In this document: one piece after another, positions 44,347 to 55,746 of the stretch | Position numbering within the stretch: position 1 is the first letter of the stretch | How the letters are laid out: every line of letters starts with the position of its first letter | Source: Phanerochaete sordida | Taxonomy: Eukaryota; Basidiomycota; Agaricomycetes; Polyporales; Phanerochaetaceae | Direction of reading: 5' to 3' | DNA length: 64,000 nucleotides | NCBI GenBank assembly: GCA_019973155.2 | Contig: BPQB01000037.1 | Location: forward strand, 124,001 to 188,000 | Notes under the pieces: model-generated | What the model saw: only the letters and a program-made list of their open reading frames with translations | The model's database searches: none | What the model was told of the DNA's origin: nothing | Program-made: the position numbers and the translations under genes

Positions 44347-46314
44347 CGTGCAGTATTTTGGAGTTTTGGGAGGACGTCGAGGAGAGAGGTGAGATGGGGA
44401 AGAAAGCCAGGCGCGAAAGCAAGCGAAAGCTCAACGCACGTGATGACGTAAATGCTGCTTACGCGTCTCGCGTCTCGTGTCCAAATGTGGTTGCAGCGCG
44501 AGGACAGGCGGACGACTGGGACAGGTGTGACAGAGTCTGGGGGAGGACCTGTCCTTACGGGGTAGGAGCTGTGGGTTCGCCCTATGCAGGGTCAGGTCAT
44601 TTTCTACATGTTCTTATACCTTGTGCTCATCTGCGCTTGGGATGATCTCATAACGGCAGCAGTTCCGGGCTGCAGTCACGACGGCTTTCACGAGCACGTA
44701 GCCAGGAACGCGGTCCAGAGCTGAAACAGCTAGAAGCCATTCGGTGAGTACGGAGTATGCTGCCTATAATTCCTAGAGCAGAATCCCATGTTTTGATTCG
44801 TCCGGCATAAACTGATGTTCATCGGCCGGAATGCAGTGTGCAGCGCTGTGTGACACGGCGCATGCTCTCTGCCATTGTTCTAGACACGGTCGATCCCCGT
44901 TTAGACCTCGTCGTCGTCGTCTCGCAGGCTCGATCGATGAGAAGATCGTCCACGAGAACGGCATGCAGGTCACCAGCGTTCGGAGGCCGAGAAAGATAGA
45001 GTGGGGAAATGAATAGGTCATTTCTATCGACAGCTGCCGCCTGGCGGGAGAAGCCAGTCGCCACCGTCTCGGTCGCAGTGCTAATATTCAATAGCGCACG
45101 CTATCTCTCCTCCATGGCATACACGCTATGAACGCGATACCAAACGGCACCACGAAGGACATCCCAAAAGCCCTCGAGGCTCCAGATGCCGCCTGGCCGC
45201 GGATCCTGTAGAACCTATATCCGCGGCACTGCCTCAGCCGTCGCGTCGAAATCGCGCCCGAAAGCCTCTTCTGCACCGCCCAGCCAATCCGGGCAGGCAG
45301 ACGGCACGCCCACTGGCCAGAGTGCGCAGGCGGCAGGCCCGGAGCCTCGGCAAGCCACGGGCGCGCCGCACAGATGGCAGCGATAACCCGCGGAGGACCT
45401 AGAGCATAAGCAGCATCACGGCGAATTGTGGCGGAGAAGGGCCTGCGGGCAGCAGAGGGCCTGCGGCACGACGCACGGCAGCAGGGCATAGGCTACCGCA
45501 ATCAGCAAGCGGATCCCACCTCGCCCGCCGCACCACGCGATTTCGACCTATCAGACAAGCTTCTCCTCTCTTCTGCCGCACGCTGGCGACAAAGGCGTCC
45601 ACGCGACGTCCCAGAACACACCACAAAAGCTGCCGCGGGACAGCACACAGGTAAGCATTATGTTTGCTGTGCTGTTGTTAACGTTAGAGTCCGCGTAACT
45701 TCGATGGTCTAGACATCGCACCGTATCGCTGCATCTTTCCATCAGGCCGAGGCCGACATCCTGCGGGTCTTCGAAAAGCACGCAGAGCTGGTGGCCTTGT
45801 CATGTCGACCCCGGTTCCCATATCGCCCGCAAGCTGCGGGCGTACTCTCGATCTGCGACACGCAGTTCAAGAGAAGAGGTGTTCGCCTGTGCAAAGACGA
45901 GAGTAAGAGCAAACATGTGTAAGTATTGAGAGACAACATAGAGTATTGAACATGCGAGCTGTATAGGGTAAGTACGTGGAAACAAGGATCGAGGAAAGGA
46001 ATGGGTGAGCAATTCGGTATGAAACGCCGAAAAGCAGTGGTATCTTGAAATAACGAGAAGTGTCTTCTTTCGAAGACGTCGTGAATGTGGAAGCATGGGC
46101 GTCTGAGGAGAACCGCCAGCGAGGCATGTGTATAGGCAGCTGAGGAAAGCACGGGAAGAGCAGTTTGCAAGATTCACAGAGAAAGTCCATAACAGAAATG
46201 ATAAATATCGCAGTCCAGAGAAAGGGAAGAAAGGCCAGATCCATCCTGGAGCGAAAGGCCCAGCAGCGTCTCGCGGCGGAGAAGGGGATAATCAAGAAGG
46301 GGCGGGCCGCGCCC
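44347..46314. other. Intergenic or unresolved region
   Basis: Two hints of coding sequence were left unassembled. On plus near 44,932-45,015, after a CTCGCAG acceptor, a codon-like stretch reads SIDEKIVHENGMQVTSV and ends KIEWGNE-stop. On minus near 45,100-45,480 there is a presequence-like RRPFSATIRRDAAYAL and, further on, several competing frames. Neither can be built into a full gene. The rest shows nothing. Confidence 0.3.
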
Positions 46315-49300
46315 TTACTCTTCCTCCTCTTCCTCCTCTTCTTCCAGGACGTTATGCAACGGCGCACCGTGGATGTACGGGATCGTACGAGCCGCGCCGC
46401 TGATGAGACCGACATCGGCGTGGCCCATGCCCGCGAGATGTTGTGGCAACGGCTGCGAGAGTGCTTCGTCGACACTGTCCACGGACACCGCCGATGGCGA
46501 CGGCGAGCGCGAGCGCGCTGCACCTGCGGGCGTGGGCGCGGAAGCGTCGAGCTGGCGGCCGCGGCCCGCAAGGCCGAGACCGAGAGTCGCGCCGGCCTGC
46601 AGCGAGGCGCCGGTGCGCACCGGGAGCTTGGAGGGCGGCGCGGCGGGGCCTGCCTGCGTGTCGCGCTCGCGCGCTCGGTACATCTCGATGAGCGACGCGG
46701 TCTTGCTCGGCTGTGGCGCCGCCGGGACGGGCTCGGCTGGGCCCTTCGGCAGCGACGGCGCTGGCGAGCCGCGCGAGCCGTTCGCAGGGGAGACGCTTCG
46801 GGGCTCGGGGCTGGGCCGCCGCAGCGATTGCGCAGGCGGGTTCTCGGATGGCACGGGTTCGTCGTACTTTGACGCCTCGCTCTCGTATGACGGGCGCGGG
46901 GCTTCGTCCACGCCCGCGGCCTCGTCGACGCGGAGCTCGGGGACGGATGCGCTCGGGGAAGGCTGCAGGGCTTCCAGAGATGCACCGCGACCCAGAGGTC
47001 GGCGTTCAGGGTGAAGGTCGAAGTAACCGAGTCGTTTCGACCTGACAGGTATAGATGTTGGTTCGTCATCGTCATCGCCTCGCTGTGACAAATCGCCGAC
47101 TGAGGAGTTGTCGAACATAGATCCGCCGGGGGTAAGAGAGCGGTCGCGCTCGGATGTCGTACCAACGGTGATATTGTCTTGGTGATTGTCATCGTAGGAA
47201 AGCACGGGCTCCATCACGCTGTCCTCGTCGTCAGAGAACACGCGTCCGCTACGAACGGCAGCGAGCACTTCCGAGACTTCCTGGCTGGCGAGGTCGGGGT
47301 CCGAGCGGCCGCCGCGAAGACTGTTACCAGGGCGGAGTTCAGCGGATTGTGTGTCAAGGCGTCGGCCATTGGAAGCCACAAGGATGTCCACCCACGCGTC
47401 TTCGCCAGATCGTCCACGACCATGCCCGCTCGGCTCGTCCCCATATATCGTCTTCGCCTCGAAGTCCACCGGGTCGTGTTCGGCAGGAGGGAGACCCATC
47501 GTACGACTCATCGTCGGGCTCAGCGGTAGCCGAAAAACAGACCTGCGGTTTCCGTTGTTTCCGTTCTGCACGGGAGTGCCTGAGCGACTGTTGGTCGAGC
47601 CGCTGTCGCTCGTCCGGCTGGATGTCCTCTTCATGGCAGTGTCCGCGGTGGCTATAGGACTGAGGAAGGCGCTGGGCTTGGTTAACACCGGCGACGTCAC
47701 GGTACTTTGCGGCGGAGAGAGCATCGTCTTCAGGGACTCTGCCCTTGCTGGCGGCTTCAGAGACAGTACCTTTGTTGAGCTTTCGTTGGAACGCAGGAGA
47801 CCTTCAAATTCCGCCTCGCGATAGGATGGGCTGTGTGGGACATGGCCAATGACATACGGCCTACCATTCAGGGTCGGTGCAGGCTTCCACTGCTTGCGCG
47901 AGGAGGTACCGAAAAGCGAGGGCAGACGCCGTCGCCGGGTGGACCCGTTCGAGTAGAGCTGCTGCCTGTACTCCAGCGGGACAAATTCCTCAAACAAAAT
48001 CAGCGTCGTCGAGGTTCGAGGGTCCGAGGTCCCTGAGACGGTGTTGGTCTTCGCTACCGGCAGAGACTTGAACTCGATCTACAAGCGCGTCAATATGATT
48101 TAGATAATTTCGTAGGAGAGAACGGCCAACCAGAGCCCAGTTGCACTCTCGGTCCGCCTCCTCACTGCGTTCGACGTCCATCCAGCCACCTCCGTAGATA
48201 AGATCACAGAACACATCGATGAAAGCTTCCTCGATGACTTCTTCCGCGCCCATTACGGGCTCGGTGTCCCAGCCAAACGAGGGCAGCGCCTTCTGTGCCT
48301 TCTTCAGCTTCCTATGTATCTCCTGTGACTGCTGCGGCCATGTGTCTATTGTCTTCGCTACCGGCGTGCTGAACTGGAGCGTCGTGCTCAGCGGGGCGTC
48401 CGTCCGGGTGAAGCCTGTGGAGGAGAAGTCTTGCCAAGTGAGCGTAGCACGCTTCGCGGCGCGGGCCTGTACGACGCGTGTCGATGGAGCGTATCAAGGC
48501 CATGATCAATATAAAGGTTGGACAATGAAAGCGGTGTACTCACAGCTCTTGCGCCCTCAGTCAAGTCGAACTCGAGCTTCTGCTTGTCGGACAAGTCTCC
48601 AAATCCCATTGCCTCGAATTCTCCCCATTTCAGGTCGGTCAAACTACGGAACCTGTCCTCTGGTGATCTAGAGCCTAACATGAGACCGATTTCTTTGTCT
48701 TCAAGAAACGAAGACGTAGTAGACGACGTTGAGGTAGAAGAGGAGAGTGACGGTGCGCTACTGAGGGTAGACGACGACGAATTGATGCCCATGTCAGGAT
48801 GGAAGCTCGCTGGTAGGTCCATTCGTTTCCTAAAGGAGTCTGCGTAGCGCGGGGCAAGCTTCAGCGTCGGAGGAGATATCCTCTCCCATTCTCTAGAAGA
48901 GGCAAAGGAGCGGTCAGACGGAGTTGTTGGGACGCCTCTCGGCCGTTGGCCCCAGCTGGCAGCCGTTTTGACAAGGTCGGTACTGTACATGCGCACGTTG
49001 CGGCGCACGCTGACAACACGGGTTGTGCGAGCGCCACGCCGCGGCTGCGGCCGCTCGAGCGGGTTTGTTGTTGGGAGCATGGCGGGGTAGCCCTTGATCC
49101 AGGCCTTGAGGCGCGACGGAACACCGAGTGCCGCCGAACTCGAGCCCTCGGCACTAGGCGCGTCTTGCCAGCGGATGAAGGCGAGGATGAGATGTTCCGT
49201 CGCTGAAACTGCGCGGAGATAGTGCAAGTACACATGATGGAATGCAAGTGTCGAAGGCCCCAGGCCGAAGAGAAGAGGTCCAAAGAGGGGTGAAAGCGTC

Positions 49301-50140
49301 GGCGGCGTGTGCCCTGAAGAAGACGAATGTGCCGTAAAGCGTGTGAGCAGCTCGAGCAGCCCGACAAGGAGCGACTGCAGGATGGGTTCAAGCTGGGCAA
49401 GGAAGGTTTCGAAATAGGTCGGCGGGTACTTGTACGCTGGGATGGCGTCAGAGCGGCGCCGCGTGAGACGGACGGAGGGACGCACCAGCCTCAGCCTGAC
49501 ACCATTCCGCGTAGTGCTCGTACGAGAGCAGGCCGCGCACCTCCTGGCCGCCGACGATCCGCACGATGCGCGCCAAGCCCCAGCGCAGGCACATGCCGAG
49601 CTCATGCGGGCCCGCGAGCCTCGCCTCCTCGCGCCAGACCTCGTATGCGTCTCCCGCGCGGCGTGCGTCACATGTCTTGAGGAAGGCGTCGATGAGCCGC
49701 TTGACGGCGGACGCGGAGACGTCGAGGGCGAGGGACGAGAAGATGAAGGGCGTGGTGAGACCGCGGGTGCCGAGCTCGTTGCCGACGACGTCCACGAGGC
49801 GGGCGACATCCTCGAGGCCGAGGACGACGTGTCTCTGGTAGGAGAGGTAGCCATAGTCGAGCAGCTGTCGGCGCTCCTGGGCAGGCTCTTCGCCAGGCTC
49901 GTAGCGTTGCGGGTTGAGGTTCAAGGGCAGGAAGCTGCCATCGGGTATGGCGTACTCGGGGGATTCTGGCTCGGCTGGCGAGTGTTTGGAGCGACTTTTG
50001 TCCTTGGACTTCTTGTCCTTCTTCGAGGTCGCGGGGCTGGAGCCCCTGCTCGTTATGCGACCGAATTCGTCGTAGGCGGCGTCGGCGGACGGTTTCTTGG
50101 GTGTTGAATTGGTACGAGAACGAGAGAAAAGGCTAGGCAT
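46315..50140 (-). CDS. MSB1/Mug8-domain protein (Rho signalling, cell polarity)
   Basis: Start chosen at MPSLFSRSRTNSTPKK. Exons then read DVVGNELGTRGLTTPFIF, YEVWREEARLAGPHELGMCLRWGLARIVR, YKYPPTYFETFLAQLEPIL, TAHSSSSGHTPPTLSPLFGPLLFGLG and LAFHHVYLHYLRAVSATEHLILAFIRW. They continue with WALIEFKSLPVAKTN and DPRTSTTLILFEEFVPLEYRQQL, the last two joined over a 59-bp intron. This is the Msb1/Mug8 domain (formerly DUF1708), fungal proteins acting with Rho GTPases in polarised growth. The C-terminal 500 residues are Ser/Pro/Arg-rich and disordered, ending in a run of glutamates. About 1,200 residues; no catalytic site expected. Confidence 0.85.
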
Positions 50141-50364
50141 GAAGAGAAAGAACGATAGAGAATGGTGGACGGTCTGTACAACGACAGAGTGAGGGGTAGA
50201 GATGACCACGTGCGAAACGCCGGACGAACGCTGGTGATGATTTCCGGTGGAATTATTCGCGATAATACTGAGATTATTTCATTGGGCAATTACAGAGCTT
50301 GTACACGGGTACAGGGGTATGGATACATGACAATCCAGGCACGGTATATGAAGTGTACGGAGCA

Positions 50365-51045
50365 TCAGACGCGGTCCTCTTTGCCGTTCATTGGTGGAGA
50401 GCCCTGCGGAGGGGCGTAGTAACCAGGCGGCGGACCCTGAGGCTGTGAAGATAGGCCCATCAGCAGACGCTCGGACAAAGTAGCGGCATGACATGACGTA
50501 CAGGTGCGAAACCTGCCTGTGGATTGTAGCCGTTCTGGTATGCCTGCGGCGGATATTGAGGAGGGGTCGCGTACTGTTGCTGTTGCGCTCCGTTATAGGG
50601 AGAGGCGTAGCCGTTCGGCTGGTAATTTACATTCTGAGCGTTCGCATAACCGTTTGCGTTGACGTTGAATGCTTGCATGCGGCGGCGGCGATAGGTGAGG
50701 GCAGATGCACATGCCAAAACGGCCAAGATGACTTCATCCCCGGTCAACAAGCACGATTGGGCGCATATATAGAAGCGTACTCACTAAGAGCGATAGCAAT
50801 ACCGACGCGCGCCCCTGTGCTAAGCGAGCAGTGTTCAAAGCCCGCGCTATAGTTGACTCGAATTAGCGGCCATGTATGAACCTTCACAGACTAGCTACGC
50901 ACTTGTCAATGAAACAGTCTGCTCGGGCAGTTGGTAGCAAAGAGAACGCAAGCACGAAAGCTGTCGGTAACAGAAGAATCCTGGCCAAAGCTGCCTGTGG
51001 AGTAAGCAGTGGGCCTCAATTTCAAGCAAAAGGGCACGCACGCAT
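50365..51045 (-). CDS. RCR-like small membrane protein with PY motif
   Basis: Exon 1 is only ATG-C at 51,042-51,045; a 52-bp intron then leads to the rest of the signal sequence MPLARILLLPTAFVLAFS. After ARADCFID, further exons give NAGFEHCSLSTGARVGIAIAL and IILAVLACASALTYRRRR, a single membrane helix with a basic cytosolic stop. The cytosolic tail is Asn/Gln/Tyr/Pro-rich (YQPNGYASPYNG, QQQQYATPPQYPP) and ends PPPGYYAPPQGSPPMNGKEDRV. PPGY is a PPxY motif recognised by WW domains of Rsp5-type ubiquitin ligases. Layout and motif resemble the Rcr1/Rcr2 family linked to chitin deposition and membrane-protein sorting. About 150 residues in five exons. Confidence 0.75.
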
Positions 51046-52193
51046 TGCAGAGTAGGTTGCACTAAATTCAGGGCGTGCAGGGTAGTATGTGAGAGGTATC
51101 GCGAGGCCTGCTCTGAGAGGTATCGTCGTGGTAGGGGAACAAAATGTGCGGGGAAGCTCCGTCGCTGCGCGCCGCCAAGAGACAAGAGCCACGGGGTTAC
51201 ATAAGCAGCCGCCCTCGAACTTTCGGCGGCGAGGCTGCGCTCGCTGGCGCCATGGCGAGCACTGCACGGGTGCGGACGTCGGCAACTGTGAGAGGAATGC
51301 AGGCGAAGATGGTGGATGTACACGTTCCGCAGCAAACCTGGGTAGTGCGCGGTGCGCAGAGGCTGGGAGAGGCGGACCGCGCAGCAAGATCTTCCCATGC
51401 CTGGCCTGGCAGCAGTCGTTCGCGTGATCGCAGAGCGACAGGATCGGGATGTCCGGCGCACATAAGCGATGAGCACAAGATACAAGCGAAGCCAAGAGGT
51501 CGCCAGCGTTCAAGAACAAGACGCGGTGAGTCCGAAACACATACTAGATAATGCAAGTACGTTTGTTGTGGTACTCGTAGACTCCTAGTCTGCTCTTACA
51601 GTACGTAGGAGCCCTAATTTGGCCTCGCACAAATGCTCTGAGGTCGGATCTGTAGCAGAAGCCTCGAACTCCGCTAGCTCATCTCGAGACTGGCACGGGA
51701 GCTGGGTTCAAGGAGCTGGGCGTTGTGGCGTTCGGCGCCAGCCGGCTGGCCTGGAACTATGACGCAGTGCGCATCAAGCGCATCAATGACCAGATTTGGG
51801 CTTGGTGTCGGCCAAGCCTCCGTCTCTGCTCTTGCCTTGTATTTTCCACGCGTATCCCAAATCTTCGTTGTATCTGAGCAGAGAGACCATTCTGCTGCGT
51901 CTTCCAGTCCCTTTTCGCGGCGAATTTACATCACATGCTCGGGTAAGCGGGCCAAGGAACGCTCACAATCCCGTCTCCGTCCCGCAGATCCTTATCCTAG
52001 CTTCGACTTGACTCACTTCGCAAGTTGCTCAAAAGACTTCCACAGTGGCAAGATTCAACCGGGCACCTTGCATACATCGCCCCTTTCGGATAATTCTAGG
52101 CGCAGGCAAGTCCCCTACTTCTAGCTATCTCGCGGCCCTCATACGCGCTGCTCACGTTCGCGTTGTCGCGTCTCGGGTTATCAGCCCACCACC
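51046..52193. other. Intergenic region
   Basis: Divergent promoter space between the RCR-like gene (minus) and the 5-oxoprolinase-like gene (plus). Several GC-rich frames at 51,090-51,556 overlap on both strands and none carries a recognisable motif. Confidence 0.4.
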
Positions 52194-54895
52194 ATGCCTG
52201 TAGCGCCAGCAGATAGATCTATCCGTATATGCGCGGACAGAGGCGGCACCTTCTGTGATGTCCACGCGTCGTACCCAGACCCAGAGCACCCAGGACAGAT
52301 CAAGGAGATCGTCGTGAAACTCCGTTAGTAGCCCTAGCCTCTATCGCCGCCATGAGCTAACATCACATCCATAGTGTCTCAGGACGCAGCGAACTACAAG
52401 GATGCGCCAACAGAAGGCATCAGGCGGGTGCTGGAGATTGCGACAGGACAGGAATACCCGAAAGGCTCTGTGCTGAACACGGACAAGATCGGTGCGCTAG
52501 CAGTCCCTCTATGCGCTCCCTGAGCTCATATAAGACCTGCAGATTACATCCGTCTCTCCACCACAGTTGCGACCAACGCCCTTCTGGAACGCAAAGGCGA
52601 GAAGCATGCCCTGCTGATCACGAAGGGCTTCCGCGACCTCCTGCTTATCGGCAACCAGTCTCGCCCAAAGATCTTCGACCTGAACATCCGCCGCCCGCCG
52701 CCGCTTTACTCCACCGTCGTTGAGGTCGACGAGCGCGTCACGCTGGTGGGCTACACCAGCGACCCGAAGGCCGAGGAGCACGCTGTGCAGTTTGACGAAG
52801 ACGGCAGGGTCACGCGCGGGTACAGAGGCAAGGGCTGGGATGGCGAGGGCTTGGCCGAGGGCCCTGGCGAAATCGTGCGAGGTCTGAGTGGTGAGGCGGT
52901 CAGGATAATGCAGAAGCCAGGTGCGTTTCGCGCTGTCCGGGAGCGGCTCGCGCTGATCCACCTCCCCAGACCTCGAGACCATAAAGCAGGACCTGCAGAA
53001 GCTCTACGACGACGGCTACCGCTCGCTCGCGGTCGTGCTCTGCCACTCGTACACGTACCCGGACCACGAGCTCGCGGTCGGCGCCGTCGCGCAGCGCCTC
53101 GGCTTCCGGCAGATCTCGCTCTCGTCGCAGCTGCTGCCCATGATCAAGATGGTCCCGCGCGGCGTCTCGTCGACCGCGGACGCGTACCTCACGCCGATCC
53201 TGCGCAGCTACCTCGACGGCTTCTTCAGCGGCTTCGACGCGCAGCTCAAGGACGGCCGCCTCCGCAGCCCGCGCGTCGAGTTTATGGGCAGCGACGGCGG
53301 CCTGGTGGACCTCAACAACTTCTCGGGCCTGAAGAGCATCCTCAGCGGGCCAGCGGGTGGTGTCGTCGGATACGCGCTGACGAGCTGGGACCCAGAGCGC
53401 AAGCACCCTATCATCGGGTACGTCCCTGCGCTCTGAACGCGTCTCGCGTGCTGAGCTGTCATAGGCTGGACGTCGGCGGCACCTCGACTGACGTTTCGCG
53501 CTTCGAAGGCCGGTACGAGGTCGTGTACGAGACGACCACAGCCGGCGTCACGATCCAGTCACCGCAGCTAGACATCAACACCGTCGCGGCGGGCGGCGGG
53601 TCCTGCCTGACGTTCCAGAACGGCCTCTTCCGCGCAGGCCCGCACAGTGCTGGCGCTGAGCCAGGACCTGCGTGCTACCGGTAGGTTTTATCTTGTGTAT
53701 CTCGTTGTGGAGGCTTGATGCGCGTACAGGAAGGGCGGACCGCTTGCCGTCACCGACGCGAACCTCGTCCTGGGTCGCCTCGTGCCGCAGTACTTCCCCA
53801 AGATCTTTGGCAAAAACGCGGACGAGCCCCTCGATATTCAGGCGTCGCTGACGAAGTTTGAGGAGCTCGCGAAAGAGATCAACGCGACGTACGACAAGAA
53901 GCTTGACCTGGACGAGGTCGTATATGGGTGAGCAGAACCAAGGTATGCGCTGGATAACAGCTAACATTGTTGTTCAGCTTCATCAAGGTCGCGAATGAGA
54001 CGATGTGCCGCCCTATACGCGCTTTGACTGAAGCGCGAGGGTATGCTCTGCAGAGACACGTGTAGGTTTCCACTTGTCTGAGATGTTTTACCTCTTCTGA
54101 CTGAAGCTTCTACAGCCTTGCTAGCTTTGGTGGAGCAGGAGGACAGCACGCCTGCGAAATTGCCAAGCTGCTTGGCATCAAGACCATCCTCATCCACCGA
54201 TACAGCTCGATCCTTTCTGCCTACGGGCTCGCTCTTGCTGACCGGTAAGTCGCTCATAAGCACTTCAGCCGCATATACTCACGTTATACAGCGCATTCGA
54301 GCTACAGGAGCCGTCGTCGACGTTCTATACCGCTCAGAACAAGGCAGCGCTGAAGACGCGGCTCGACAAGCTCGACGCGGACGTGCGCGCAGAGCTGAAG
54401 CGGCAGGGCTTCGAGGGCGAGCACGTGCACACCGAGCGCATGCTGAACATGCGCTTCGAGGGCACCGACACGGCGCTCATGGTGCTGCCCGCGCCCGGCG
54501 ACGGCGACGGGCAGGAGGACTTCGAGGCCGCGTTCCGGCGCGTGTACAAGGCCGAGTTCGGGTTCCTGCTTGAGACGAAGACAATCATCGTCGACGACGT
54601 CAAGGTGCGCGGCATCGGCAAGACGTTCGACAAGCTCGGCGAGTCCGTGTACGCCGAGCTCGCGAAGCTGCAGACGCGCGCGGTCGACCGCGCGGAGGCG
54701 GATACGACGCATAGCACCTATTTCGACGGCGTCGGACGCGTCGAGGACACGCCGGTGTTCCGCCTCCCGGCGCTGCGGACGGGCGACACTCTTGAGGGCC
54801 CTGCGATGATAATTGACGACACCCAGACGATTGTTCTGATACCCGGAGCGAAGGCGACTTTGACCAGCAAGCACCTGTACATCACTTTGGAGTAG
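52194..54895 (+). CDS. 5-oxoprolinase-like protein, HyuA half only
   Basis: About nine exons. It starts [25 protein letters not shown] (the RGGTFTD-type ATPase motif). Then come [63 protein letters not shown] and [44 protein letters not shown] and a C-terminal [23 protein letters not shown] follow, ending at HLYITLE-stop. This is the complete hydantoinase A (ATP-using) half of eukaryotic 5-oxoprolinase, which cleaves 5-oxoproline to glutamate in the glutathione cycle. Fungal enzymes are usually near 1,280 residues with a hydantoinase B half fused at the C-terminus. Here translation stops after about 740 and no HyuB-like sequence follows. Confidence 0.85.
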
Positions 54896-55130
54896 ACTGG
54901 ATGTGTTGGACGGACAGAAATGAACAACGAATGTATCGATATATGTCGCAGAATTTGAAGCAATAGGACGTTGAATTGTTGCCTGGCGTGCGATTCCGAG
55001 GGAGGGAGTCCGGGTTTCCGAGGCCTTCACTGCGAAAGACACCAGAGTACACACACCGTAAATCGAGGCATTTCCTTCCAGCATTGAGCACAAGTCTATT
55101 GCATTCCGACGGTAACATCATCCCAGCTTC
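54896..55130. other. 3' spacer
   Basis: Short convergent spacer. I looked for hydantoinase B sequence after the stop of the previous gene and found none. Confidence 0.5.
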
Positions 55131-55479
55131 TACTCGTCGTCATAGCCAGACACTGGTACTCTTGCGCGGTTCGGGACTAATAGGGAGGTGAGTTCAGCAC
55201 GGTGTACCGCGACAAAACGGAATCCGCCACGCACGCGGATAGGTAGTTGGCGGTCTCTCGGGAGACACATAGCCGTACTTCCTGCGGATTGGGGGGATGG
55301 TCATGACCATAGCGGGGCCAATGAGTCCGAGGACGCAGGAGTAGAAGATGACGGGCTGCTCATGAGCTTGCCGTTGCTGTAACAAGTGGGAAAGGTCAGA
55401 TTGTGCACAATGAGTGCAGCAATAGGCAGCATACGAGGTAGCGGTACCCATAGCGGAAGGATGAGAAGACCGACGCCAT
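55131..55479 (-). CDS. Complex I 9.5 kDa subunit
   Basis: Three exons give about 77 residues: MASVFSSFRYGYRYL, then QRQAHEQPVIFYSCVLGLIGP and AMVMTIPPIRRKYGYVSPERPPTTYP, then LPNRARVPVSGYDDE. The pattern HExPxIFxSxxxGxxGPxxxxTVPPIRR then YPxPNRxRxPxxGYDD is the fungal NADH-ubiquinone oxidoreductase 9.5 kDa subunit. It has one membrane helix and sits in the membrane arm of mitochondrial complex I. Reading through the last intron gives a false ending (RAWRIPFCRGTPC); splicing at C-GTGCGT restores the conserved GYDD end. Confidence 0.85.
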
Positions 55480-55746
55480 GGTCGTGGAAGGTGAGGAAGT
55501 GCGTGCCGACTTCAACGCGTGCTGTTGAGCCAATAGAAACAGATTAGAAAGTCATTGAAGCCGGAATAGTATAAGCCACTGAGTACAATAAGGATAGTTG
55601 AAGCAAAGCTATATTCCCACGATCAGCATCCGTCGCTACGCTTTGTCGCGCTCATTGCGGTCCCGTTCTCGACTCTCGCTTGCACCACGACGACTAGCCG
55701 GCTGGGAGTCCTCACTTTCCTCCGTCTCTGCAACTAGCAGTACAAT
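55480..55746. other. Divergent promoter region
   Basis: About 270 bp between the complex I subunit (minus) and the PfkB kinase (plus); a shared regulatory region is possible. Confidence 0.4.

Noticed and set aside
50460..50480. Alternative C-terminus of the RCR-like protein reading through the last intron
   Set aside because: It loses the PPxY-containing tail; the spliced form with good GT/AG sites preserves it.
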